34,421 bases of DNA from Bacillota bacterium (lineage in GTDB: Bacteria > Bacillota > Clostridia > DSM-8532): assembly GCA_023459915.1 (NCBI GenBank), contig JAEWSN010000160.1, positions 1 through 34,421 of the forward strand, written 5' to 3'. Made by a program: the position numbers and the translations under genes. Of this stretch, positions 7,186 to 14,456 are shown one piece after another. How positions within the stretch are numbered: the first letter of the stretch is position 1; every line of letters starts with the position of its first letter. Under the pieces are notes generated by a model. It did not search any database. It saw only the letters and a program-made list of their open reading frames with translations, and was not told the DNA's origin.

Positions 7186-8358
7186 TCAGGCCTGTGCAAA
7201 AACGGTTTTCATGATGCCCACGGCCTCATCGAGAATTTCAGGTGTATGGGTGGCCATGTAACTGGTGCGGATCATCGCCTGACCCTGCGGTACGGCAGGG
7301 GAGATGACCGGGTTGACATACACGCCCGCGTCGAACAGCCTGCGGCATATCAGGAACGTGCGCATGTCGTCGTACGTGAAAATGGGGATGATGGGCGTCT
7401 GTGTTTCATAGAAGGATATCTCCGCGGCCCGCAGCGCGCCCCGCATGTGGTTGGCCGCGTCGCGCAGGGCCCGCACCCGTTCCGGTTCCCGCTTGAGCAC
7501 CCGCAGCGCGGCCAGTGCCGCCGCGGCGTTGGAAGGGGGAATGGAGGCACTGAAAATGAATGGCCGGGAATGGTGCTTCACGTAGCTGACCACTTTTTCA
7601 CTGGCGGCCATGTAGCCGCCCAGGCTGGCAAGCGACTTGCTGAAGGTGCCCATGATGATGTCCACCTCGTCCTCAAGACCAAAATGCTCCGCTGTCCCGC
7701 GTCCATGTTCGCCCAACACGCCAAGGCCGTGGGCATCGTCCACCATGACACGCGCGCCGTACTTTTTTGCAAGCACCACAATTTCGGGCAGATTCGCGAT
7801 GTCGCCACCCATGCTGAACACGCCATCCGTGACAATGAGGCGCCCTTTGTCATCCGGCACCTCGGCCAGGTGGCGCTCCAGATCCGCCATGTCATTGTGC
7901 TTGTAGCGGACCAGTGTCGCAAAGCTGAGCCGGCATGCGTCATAAATGCTCGCATGATTCTCCTTGTCGCACAGGATGACGTCGCTGCGCCCGGCAATGG
8001 CGGAAATGATGCCAAGATTGGATTGGAAGCCGGTGCTGAAGGACAAACTGGCTTCCTTGTTGACGAAGGCCGCCAACTCGTTTTCCAGTTCGGTGTGCAA
8101 CACCAGGGTGCCGTTGAGATAGCGGGAGCCGGAACAGCCGGCGCCATACTGATCCAAGGCCTGATGGGCCGCTTCAATGACTTCGGGATGGGAGGTGAGC
8201 CCGAGATAGTTGTTCGAGCCAATCATGATGATGCGATGGCCCTCCATGGTCACCACCGTGTCCTGCCGGCTCTCCAGGGCATGAAAATATGGATACAGAC
8301 CCGCGTCAATGACCTCTTGCGCTTTGGTGAACTCGAAGCATTTCGTAAACAGATCCAT
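7186..8358 (-). CDS. Serine-palmitoyltransferase-like alpha-oxoamine synthase (PLP enzyme)
   Basis: This PLP-dependent enzyme of 390 residues belongs to the family of KBL, BioF, ALA synthase and serine palmitoyltransferase, which joins an amino acid to an acyl-CoA with loss of CO2. Visible are SNNYLGLTSHP (48-58), the stacking His135 (NHAS), Asp208 and His210 (VMVDDAHGLG), and the PLP lysine Lys241 in GTFSKSLASLGG. The SKSLAS context, KHNDM (153-157) and the late VNPVISPAVP stretch match bacterial serine palmitoyltransferases as I remember them, whereas KBL, BioF and ALA synthase have GK at the lysine. The start MDLFTKCFEF is chosen for GAAAGGA six bases upstream; the frame extends 68 codons further without a binding site. 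Glycine C-acetyltransferase is the alternative. It is divergent from an SDR gene. Confidence 0.82.
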   Translation of the reverse strand: MDLFTKCFEFTKAQEVIDAGLYPYFHALESRQDTVVTMEGHRIIMIGSNNYLGLTSHPEVIEAAHQALDQYGAGCSGSRYLNGTLVLHTELENELAAFVNKEASLSFSTGFQSNLGIISAIAGRSDVILCDKENHASIYDACRLSFATLVRYKHNDMADLERHLAEVPDDKGRLIVTDGVFSMGGDIANLPEIVVLAKKYGARVMVDDAHGLGVLGEHGRGTAEHFGLEDEVDIIMGTFSKSLASLGGYMAASEKVVSYVKHHSRPFIFSASIPPSNAAAALAALRVLKREPERVRALRDAANHMRGALRAAEISFYETQTPIIPIFTYDDMRTFLICRRLFDAGVYVNPVISPAVPQGQAMIRTSYMATHTPEILDEAVGIMKTVFAQA

Positions 8359-8391
8359 GTTTTTTTCCTTTCCATCATCCGTTTGCAGGCA

Positions 8392-8458
8392 AAACCCTTT
8401 CCGGAGAAGGGTTTCATCTGGTGCGAAGCCACCGGAAACCGGCCCGTTCATTGTATCA
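8392..8458 (-). promoter_or_regulatory. Extended -10 promoter and leader hairpin of the oxoamine synthase gene
   Basis: On the minus strand TGATACAAT (8450-8458) is an extended -10 element; the -35 (TGGCAA) is weak. The leader of about 85 bases contains the hairpin AAACCCTT / AAGGGTTT (8392-8414). The function of the hairpin is unknown. Confidence 0.45.
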
Positions 8459-8503
8459 CAAGCACCTGCGGCTTGCCACCGGTCAAGCGTTTCATGACTT
8501 CGG

Positions 8504-8533
8504 TTGCAAAGCGTCGCCAACAGAGGATAAAAT
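8504..8533 (+). promoter_or_regulatory. Promoter of the SDR operon
   Basis: TTGCAA, an 18-base spacer and TAAAAT lie about 95 bases ahead of the SDR start codon. Together with the minus-strand promoter this makes a compact divergent control region. Confidence 0.5.
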
Positions 8534-8627
8534 GTTGCGGGATGCGAACAGGTTCCCGCCATCTACAGGACAGGCCGCCCGGAAGCATCCGGCAGCCGCT
8601 TGCGCGCCTTGCCGCAGGAGTGTGCAC

Positions 8628-9458
8628 ATGAACAGGCAACCCTTGAACGAACCGGATCCCGGCCCCGGCGTGGTGCTGGTCACCGGCGCTTCCTCCGGCA
8701 TCGGCCGGGCCACGGCGCTTCGCTTTTCCAAAGCGGGATACACGGTATATGGGACTTCACGGACTGCCCGCAGCCTGCCCGGGGTCACCATGATGGTGAT
8801 GGATGTGGGCAGCGACGCCGATGTCGCGCGCGTGACAGATGCCATCCATTCACGCCACGGCAGGCTGGACCTGCTGATTGTGAACGCGGGCACCGGCATC
8901 GCGGGTGCGGTGGAGGATACCGAACTCGCCCTGGCCAGGGAACAGTTCAACACGAATTACTTCGGCGCCCTGCGGGTCATCCGGGCCGTGCTGCCACTGA
9001 TGCGCCGACAGCAGGCCGGTTGCATCATCGGCGTCAGTTCCGTCGCGGCCCTGCTTCCCATCCCCTTCCAGGGCGGATACAGCGCCAGCAAGGCGGCCAT
9101 GGAGGCCACCTTCTGCGCGCTGCGCGGAGAGGTTCGGCCATATGGCATCCGTGTTTGCCTTGTGGAACCCGGAGACACCCGGACAGGCTTCACCGATGCC
9201 CGCAGACAGGCGGCGCCAACGGACGGCGTCAGTCCTTATGCCGAACGGTTCACCCGTTCCCTGGCCCGGATGGAACGCGACGAGCGCAACGGGGTGCCCC
9301 CGGAGAAAGTGGCCGCCGTCATCTTCCGCTCCGCGCGCAGACGCCATCCGCCGGTTCGCGTGGCTGTCGGCGCGGACTACCGCTTTTTGCTCGGGCTGCG
9401 CCGTCTGTTGCCGGACAGGCTGGTCCAATGGATTCTCGAGAGGATGTACGCGACATGA
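8628..9458 (+). CDS. Short-chain dehydrogenase/reductase (SDR)
   Basis: This NAD(P)-dependent oxidoreductase has 276 residues. The Rossmann motif TGASSGIG is at 19-26, the NAG motif at 86-88, and the catalytic Ser137/138, Tyr151 and Lys155 stand in GVSSVAALLPIPFQGGYSASKAA. Arg45 after the second strand (GTSRTAR) hints at NADPH. The frame is open 69 codons upstream, but MNRQPLNEPD is preferred because AGGAG lies seven bases before it and the glycine motif then sits at a normal depth. The Cys-rich gene follows with an ATGA overlap. Substrate cannot be read from sequence. Because the divergent gene resembles serine palmitoyltransferase, a 3-ketosphinganine-reductase-like role is one hypothesis; many SDRs of this type have other substrates. 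Confidence 0.9.
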   Translation: MNRQPLNEPDPGPGVVLVTGASSGIGRATALRFSKAGYTVYGTSRTARSLPGVTMMVMDVGSDADVARVTDAIHSRHGRLDLLIVNAGTGIAGAVEDTELALAREQFNTNYFGALRVIRAVLPLMRRQQAGCIIGVSSVAALLPIPFQGGYSASKAAMEATFCALRGEVRPYGIRVCLVEPGDTRTGFTDARRQAAPTDGVSPYAERFTRSLARMERDERNGVPPEKVAAVIFRSARRRHPPVRVAVGADYRFLLGLRRLLPDRLVQWILERMYAT

Positions 9459-10084
9459 ATGTCAAAAAACATGCCCATTCCACGCGAACAGGCACCCCCG
9501 CCAACCGAAGCCGCAAACCCGCCATCAGCGCGGAGGACAGCGCCGACCTCTGGCGGCGGGCACACACCGTCATGGACGGGGTCACCCCGCTGGGGACGGA
9601 TTGCGGATTGCTTTGCGGCGCCCGTTGCTGTTCCGGTGGCCCGCTGGACGGCATGCTGCTGTTTCCCGGGGAGGAAATGCGCTATCAGGACACAACGCTC
9701 CCCGCAAACTGGGTGCTGCGCGAAAGCGGCATCCGGCTTCCCGCATCCGGTGCGTTTATCTGGCTGCTGGTTTGCACGGGAACCTGCGATCGCGCCCGCA
9801 GGCCGCTTGCCTGCCGCGTTTTTCCGTTGCTGCCGCGCGTGGACGCAAGGGGGGGACTCCGTGTCGCCCCCGATCTCCGTGCGCTGTCCACCTGCCCGCT
9901 GCTTCACGACAAAGAGGCCCCCCGCATCCGGCCCGCGTTTGTCCGGGCGGTGGAGGAGGCCTTCTCGGAAGTCGTCAGGGTGCAGGGCGTGGTGGAGCTG
10001 TTGCGGCTGTTGCAGGAGGAAAACCGCGAAATCAGCCGCTTTTTCCGGCAAGATGGGGTCAGACCCCCCGAACAGGGGGTCTGA
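9455..10084 (+). CDS. Cysteine-rich protein, YkgJ-like metal-binding type
   Basis: The 209-residue product has eight cysteines in two clusters: Cys50, 54, 58 and 59 (CGLLCGARCC), then Cys107, 111, 120 and 147 (CTGTCDRARRPLACRVFP). The CxxxCC and RPLxCRxFP patterns recall the zinc/iron-chelating YkgJ-type domain. No signal peptide is seen; the N-terminus is basic and likely disordered. Its ATG overlaps the SDR stop (ATGA), so the two are translationally coupled. The last 11 residues (QDGVRPPEQGV) and the stop codon lie inside a GGGGTCAGACCCC palindromic repeat, so the ancestral protein probably ended earlier. Function unknown. Confidence 0.78.
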   Translation: MNVKKHAHSTRTGTPANRSRKPAISAEDSADLWRRAHTVMDGVTPLGTDCGLLCGARCCSGGPLDGMLLFPGEEMRYQDTTLPANWVLRESGIRLPASGAFIWLLVCTGTCDRARRPLACRVFPLLPRVDARGGLRVAPDLRALSTCPLLHDKEAPRIRPAFVRAVEEAFSEVVRVQGVVELLRLLQEENREISRFFRQDGVRPPEQGV

Positions 10085-10093
10085 CCCCATCTT
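10050..10093. repeat. GGGGTCAGACCCC palindromic repeat pair acting as bidirectional terminator
   Basis: Two opposed copies form a perfect 19-bp stem (arms 10050-10068 and 10075-10093) with the loop CGAACA. Each arm itself contains the 13-bp near-palindrome GGGGTCAGACCCC. The stop codon of the Cys-rich gene (TGA, 10082-10084) and that of the phosphorylase gene (TAA, 10092-10094) both fall in or at the edge of it. T-runs are short, so termination strength is uncertain. The same unit recurs at 28641-28715. Confidence 0.88.
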
Positions 10094-11393
10094 ACCGTAC
10101 GGTCGCCAGGATCAACGGTTCCGGCGCGACGGGCGCCGCGCTGATGGCCACCGCCTCGTCGAGCAGGCGGGCAGCCTCGTCAAAACGGGCATCCCGCGCG
10201 CCATGAAGCATGGCGATGGGCTCCCCGGCCTTCACGGCATCTCCCGGCTTTTTCATCAGCACAATGCCGGAGGCCGGATCGATGACATCGTCTTTTGTCC
10301 GTCTTCCCGCGCCAAGCACCATGGAGGCCATGCCGAGCCGATCGGACACGATGCGGTGAAGCACGCCATCCTTTCGGGCAACATACGGCCTTGTCTCCGG
10401 CGCGACGGGCAGCCGTTCCGGCTCGTCCACCACCCGGGGGTCACCCCCCTGGGCCATGATCATGTCACGGAATTTCTGTCGCGCGGCACCCGAATCCAGC
10501 GCCGCCTCGGCCAGCTTCCGGCAGACGGCCTGATCCCCCCTGCCTGCCAGGGAAAGCATCTCAGAGGCCAGCACCAGACAGATTTCACGCACATCCTCCG
10601 GCCCCCCGCCGGAGAGCACCTCCAGCGCCTCCCGAACCTCCAGCGCATTGCCCACGGCCAGTCCCAGCGGCTGATCCATGTCGGTGAGCACCGCCACCGT
10701 CCGGCGTCCCGCGCCATTGCCGATGGCCACCATGGCCTCGGCCAGTGTTCTGGCCTCCGCAAGCGTCTGCATGAACGCGCCGCTTCCCGTTTTCACATCC
10801 AGCACAATCGCGTCCGCGCCGGCCGCGAGCTTCTTGCTCATGATGCTGGCCGCGATGAGCGACACATTGTCGATGGTGGCGGTCACGTCCCGCAACGCGT
10901 AGAGCTTTTTGTCGGCCGGCACCAGATGGCCGGTCTGACCGGCAACCGCCAGTCCGTACTCCCGGACATTGTGGAGGAATTTTTCCATGGACAGCTCCGT
11001 GGAAAAGCCCGGAATGGATTCCAGCTTGTCGATGGTGCCGCCGGTGTGTCCCAGGCCACGCCCGGACATCTTGGCAACCGGCACCCCGCAGGCCGCCACC
11101 AGCGGCGCGAGAATCAGCGTGGTCTTGTCTCCCACGCCGCCCGTGCTGTGCTTGTCCACCTTGACACCCGGAATGGACGACAGGTCTGTCTGATCACCGG
11201 ACGCCACCATGGCCATCGTCAGTGCCAGCGTCTCCTCCGGATTCATTCCCCGAAAACAGATGGCCATCAGCAAGGCAGCCGCCTGATAGTCCGGCACGTC
11301 GCCGGAAACAACGCCTTCGGTGAAGTGCCGGATCTGTTCTTCTGTCAGCGCCTGTCCGTCTTTCTTGGCCTGGATCACATCCACCATTCTCAT
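10092..11393 (-). CDS. pdp: Pyrimidine-nucleoside phosphorylase
   Basis: This enzyme splits thymidine, deoxyuridine or uridine with phosphate to base and (deoxy)ribose-1-phosphate. The 433-residue length is typical. Family signatures are complete: VDKHSTGGVGDK for phosphate binding and SGRGLGHTGGTIDKLE, the thymidine/pyrimidine phosphorylase signature. The N-terminus MRMVDVIQAKKDG matches Bacillus Pdp, and the overall resemblance is to Pdp rather than to the E. coli DeoA type, though sequence alone does not fix substrate range. The start ATG follows the deoB stop by four bases, with GAGGTGA as binding site, so the two genes form an operon. The product feeds the phosphopentomutase upstream and the aldolase encoded at 28720. 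Confidence 0.93.
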   Translation of the reverse strand: MRMVDVIQAKKDGQALTEEQIRHFTEGVVSGDVPDYQAAALLMAICFRGMNPEETLALTMAMVASGDQTDLSSIPGVKVDKHSTGGVGDKTTLILAPLVAACGVPVAKMSGRGLGHTGGTIDKLESIPGFSTELSMEKFLHNVREYGLAVAGQTGHLVPADKKLYALRDVTATIDNVSLIAASIMSKKLAAGADAIVLDVKTGSGAFMQTLAEARTLAEAMVAIGNGAGRRTVAVLTDMDQPLGLAVGNALEVREALEVLSGGGPEDVREICLVLASEMLSLAGRGDQAVCRKLAEAALDSGAARQKFRDMIMAQGGDPRVVDEPERLPVAPETRPYVARKDGVLHRIVSDRLGMASMVLGAGRRTKDDVIDPASGIVLMKKPGDAVKAGEPIAMLHGARDARFDEAARLLDEAVAISAAPVAPEPLILATVR

Positions 11394-11397
11394 CCTG

Positions 11398-12567
11398 TCA
11401 CCTCACCATTTCAGACAGGAAGGACACGCCTTCCAATTCCGCGGGCACACCCAGCCAGTCCGCGATGGTCGCGGCGATGTCGCCAAACGAGGCACGGGTT
11501 CCCAAATCCACCCCGTCCCGAACCGGCGCGCCGGCCACCAGCAGCGGCGTGTACTCGCGGGAATGATCCGTGGAGGCGGTGGTGGGATCGCACCCATGGT
11601 CGCCCGTCAGGATCAGGATGTCCTCCGGCGCGAGGGCGGCCAGAATTTCCGGCAGCCGCCGGTCAAAGTCTCGCAGGGCATCGGCATAGCCTGTGACATC
11701 ATTGCGGTGCCCGAACATCATGTCAAAATCGACCAGGTTCGAGAACAGCAGCCCCGAATACGAATCGCGCATCCACGCCAGGGTCTGATCCACCCCGTCC
11801 ATGTTGCCATGCGTATGCACCGCGTGGGTGATGCCCCGGCCATTGAAAATGTCCTCAATCTTCCCGACCGCCCGCACCTGCTGGCCGGCAGACTTCACGA
11901 AATCGAGCACGGTGGGCCGGAACGGGTCCACGGCAAAATCGCGGCGGCGGTCTGTCCGCTTGAACGCGCCCGTCTCACCCAGAAACGGTCGCGCGATGAC
12001 CCGGCCCACCGCGTGCGGGCCGACCAGGATGTTCCGGGCGATGCGGCACATCTCGTACAACCGCTCAATGGGCACCACGTCTTCGTGGGCGGCAATCTGG
12101 AACACACTGTCCGCCGAGGTGTACACAATGGGGTACCCTGTCCGGACATGCTCCGCTCCCAGCCGGTTGATGATCTCCGTCCCCGAAGCCACCTCATTGG
12201 CCAGTGATTTGGTGCCGATGGCCGTTTCAAAGGCCTGGATGATGTCCGGCGGGAACCCGTCCGGATAGGTCGGGAACGGTTCCGACAAGGTCACCCCCGC
12301 CATCTCCCAATGGCCGGTGGTGGTGTCCTTTCCCATGGAGCGTTCCGTCAGACGGCCATGCGCCCCCTGCAGCGCTTCGGGAACCGAAAAGGCTTCCCCG
12401 CCGGGGATGGCTCCCAATCCAAGTTTTTCGAGATTGGGCAGCGCAAACCCCGGCAAGGCCTTCGCAATGTTGCCGAGTGTGTTGCTGCCGACATCGCCGT
12501 ACCGGTCGGCATCGGGCAACTCCCCGATGCCGACGCTGTCGAGCACTATCAAAATGGCACGTTTCAT
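11398..12567 (-). CDS. deoB: Phosphopentomutase
   Basis: DeoB interconverts (deoxy)ribose-1-phosphate and 5-phosphate, linking nucleoside breakdown to central metabolism. The 389 residues are normal for the family. The alkaline-phosphatase-like metal site is visible at LDSVGIGELPDA (N-terminus) and TGDHGCDPTTASTDHSREY (near the C-terminus), and the threonine region GKDTTTGHWEMAGV carries the phosphorylated residue. The frame stays open 12 codons upstream, but MKRAILIVLDS has GGGGAGG four bases before it. It is the first gene of a deoB-pdp operon. The divergent neighbour is a metallophosphoesterase, with about 240 bases between. Confidence 0.95.
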   Translation of the reverse strand: MKRAILIVLDSVGIGELPDADRYGDVGSNTLGNIAKALPGFALPNLEKLGLGAIPGGEAFSVPEALQGAHGRLTERSMGKDTTTGHWEMAGVTLSEPFPTYPDGFPPDIIQAFETAIGTKSLANEVASGTEIINRLGAEHVRTGYPIVYTSADSVFQIAAHEDVVPIERLYEMCRIARNILVGPHAVGRVIARPFLGETGAFKRTDRRRDFAVDPFRPTVLDFVKSAGQQVRAVGKIEDIFNGRGITHAVHTHGNMDGVDQTLAWMRDSYSGLLFSNLVDFDMMFGHRNDVTGYADALRDFDRRLPEILAALAPEDILILTGDHGCDPTTASTDHSREYTPLLVAGAPVRDGVDLGTRASFGDIAATIADWLGVPAELEGVSFLSEMVR

Positions 12568-12717
12568 ATGTCCTCCCCGCGGCGGGGTTGCCGCCGACTT
12601 CAAGTGCGATCAAAGTTTACATCCATTATTACCCCAATGTCCCGCGCCGCAATCGGATCCAGCCATTTTGCGACCGAATCCGGCCCTGGTCTCCCAAAGA
12701 CACGGCACGTTGCTCCC

Positions 12718-12736
12718 GGTATCATCCTGTGATACC
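12718..12736. promoter_or_regulatory. Palindrome between deoB and the metallophosphoesterase gene
   Basis: GGTATCA-TCCTG-TGATACC is a perfect 7-bp inverted repeat with a five-base centre in the divergent gap. Its size fits a dimeric repressor site. I cannot assign it to deoB or to the phosphoesterase. No strong sigma-A promoter was seen in this gap; a TAATAAT on the minus strand near 12620 is the best -10 for deoB. Confidence 0.4.
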
Positions 12737-12809
12737 CTGAATAGTGCGATTTGCCCCTCCGGACTTCCCCGGCGGGCACGCGGACAACCTCCCGACAAAG
12801 GAATGAAAC

Positions 12810-13643
12810 ATGGGATACTGGCTTCCCGCTGTCCTTTTTCTTCTGCTCCTGTACATGAGGCTTGAGGCATCCTGGCTCGAAGTCACAACCCGGGTGGTGT
12901 CCACCCGGGCCGGACTGCGCGTGGCGGTGCTGTCGGATCTCCACATCGCTTTTTGCCGTGTTTCCGCTGAACGGATCAAAAAACAGATGGCCATGCACCA
13001 GCCGGATCTCGTGGTTTTTCTGGGCGACGCGGTGGACAGGCCGCGCCACATTCCCCGGGCGGCCCGCTGGCTGCAAATCGCGGCCAATGGCGTTCCGGCC
13101 ATCGCCACATTGGGCAATCATGACCACCGGCTGTTCCTGCGTCACCCCGATCAGCGCGAACGCTACAAACAGGCATTGGAAGCCGCGGGGTTCAGGCTCT
13201 GTGTCAACGAATCCCTCCGTTTTGCCACCGGCAGCAAAGCCCTTGACCTCACGGTGCTCGACGATGACCGATACGGTGTCCGCGCACTTCCGGACGGCCT
13301 TGCGCCCCCCCTGACAAGCCACAGCGGCGCGGCGCCGACCGAAACCCCTGTGCAACCGACCCCACCGCATTTGCTCCTGACACACAATCCCCAGCGGCTG
13401 GCAGACCTGCCCGAGGCCCATGCCGATTTTGCGGCCGCCGGCCATTTCCATGGCGGACAAATCTGGATGCCGTTCGGACTGGAATTCAGGCTCTTTCGCA
13501 CCGAGCCGTTGGGCCGCGCGGGCATCCGGCGGGGATTGCACACCATCAATGGCACCCCCGCCTGGCTCTCCCGCGGGATTGGCAACGTGCTGTTTCCATT
13601 GCGGCTGGGCGCCCGGCCGGAACTCACATTTCTGGAATTCTAG
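12810..13643 (+). CDS. Membrane-anchored metallophosphoesterase (YkuE/YaeI-like)
   Basis: This is a calcineurin-like phosphoesterase of 277 residues. An N-terminal hydrophobic stretch (WLPAVLFLLLLYM) is a membrane anchor or uncleaved signal. The metal ligands follow in order: LSDLHI (Asp43, His45), LGDAVD (Asp73), GNHD (Asn103, His104), LLTHNP and GHFHGGQ. Related proteins act on phospholipid head groups or UDP-diacylglucosamine-like substrates, but the substrate here is unknown. The ATG has AAAGGA seven bases upstream. A Pro/Thr-rich insertion near residues 170-188 lies between the third and fourth motif groups. It stands alone, convergent with the uracil-DNA glycosylase gene. Confidence 0.9.
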   Translation: MGYWLPAVLFLLLLYMRLEASWLEVTTRVVSTRAGLRVAVLSDLHIAFCRVSAERIKKQMAMHQPDLVVFLGDAVDRPRHIPRAARWLQIAANGVPAIATLGNHDHRLFLRHPDQRERYKQALEAAGFRLCVNESLRFATGSKALDLTVLDDDRYGVRALPDGLAPPLTSHSGAAPTETPVQPTPPHLLLTHNPQRLADLPEAHADFAAAGHFHGGQIWMPFGLEFRLFRTEPLGRAGIRRGLHTINGTPAWLSRGIGNVLFPLRLGARPELTFLEF

Positions 13644-13678
13644 TCCACTGCCGCGCCGCCGTGGGTCTGCGGGCACGC

Positions 13679-14245
13679 TCAACGGCCAAATTCGCGCAGC
13701 TTGTCTCGAACCAGCTCCAAATCCTGATAAATTTCAACCTTCTTCCCGGGATCCCGCAGCACCGCGGCGGGATGCCAGGTGGGCATCATCCAAAAATCCT
13801 GACGCCGCACCCATTGGCCCCTCGCCGACGTGATGCGGATGCTCCCGTCAATGAGGTGCCTGGCGGCGACACGCCCCAGACAAACAATGAGGCGCGGCTT
13901 GAGGGCTTTCACCTGCCAGCGCAGCCACGGCATGCACGCGGCCGCCTCCTCCTCCGTCGGTTCCCGGTTGCCCGGGGGCCGGCATTTCACGATATTGGCG
14001 ATATACCAGGCATCCTGGGGAAACCGGTGTGCCGCCAGCAGCAGATCGAGCAGCTTTCCCGCACGGCCGGTGAAGGCGATGCCACTCAAGTCCTCCTGTT
14101 CTCCCGGTCCCTCGCCGACAAACAGCACCGCGCCCTGCGCGGGTGTGCCCCTGCCCACCACCACATGGGTGCGCGTACGGGACAAGCCACACCGTTCACA
14201 TGCCTTGCAGGCCGCCTCAAACCCGGCCCAGGTCTCTTCAGACAT
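13679..14245 (-). CDS. Family 4 uracil-DNA glycosylase (4Fe-4S type)
   Basis: This glycosylase removes uracil from DNA in base excision repair. The 188-residue size fits family 4. The active-site motif GEGPGEQED (44-52) and the late motif WHPAAVLR (157-164) are clear. Four cysteines suited to a 4Fe-4S cluster are Cys16 and Cys19 (ACERCGLS), Cys88 (VKCRPPGNR) and Cys104 (AAACMPW). The frame stays open 41 codons upstream; MSEETWAG is chosen because GAGAGGAA lies eight bases before it. It is transcribed alone, with a 34-base gap to the convergent phosphoesterase gene. Confidence 0.93.
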   Translation of the reverse strand: MSEETWAGFEAACKACERCGLSRTRTHVVVGRGTPAQGAVLFVGEGPGEQEDLSGIAFTGRAGKLLDLLLAAHRFPQDAWYIANIVKCRPPGNREPTEEEAAACMPWLRWQVKALKPRLIVCLGRVAARHLIDGSIRITSARGQWVRRQDFWMMPTWHPAAVLRDPGKKVEIYQDLELVRDKLREFGR

Positions 14246-14371
14246 CCGCTTGTTCCTCTCCGATTCCTTGTTCAGGCCCGCCGGCGCTCCGGCGGGGACA
14301 GCGGTTTGCCCACAACGCAAACCCGCTTCCATCATACCGTATCCCCAACAGTTTCGGAAACCTCCCACCCC

Positions 14372-14399
14372 TCAAGTTTTGGCGCCGATTTGCCGATAT
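14372..14399 (+). promoter_or_regulatory. SigD (sigma-28)-like promoter
   Basis: TCAAGTTT (14372-14379), 12 bases, then GCCGATAT (14392-14399). The flagellar sigma consensus is TAAAGTTT-N11-GCCGATAA, so each box differs at one base and the spacer is one base long. It sits about 50 bases before the start of the calcium-loop protein gene. No good sigma-A promoter was seen there. Confidence 0.6.
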
Positions 14400-14456
14400 A
14401 CCCTTCGGGTTGTCATGGAAGACATCCCGTCCTGTTCCATCGCAAGGAGGCACCCC

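Noticed and set aside
7171..8631. Plus-strand open frame of 486 codons
   Set aside because: Antisense to the PLP enzyme, which has complete catalytic motifs.
9542..9700. Frameshift between the SDR and the Cys-rich gene
   Set aside because: The junction is a normal ATGA overlap; the two frames have separate complete domains.
9459..11696. Plus-strand open frame of 745 codons
   Set aside because: It crosses the Cys-rich gene out of frame and then runs antisense to pdp and into deoB. It also reads through the palindromic repeat. No domain seen.
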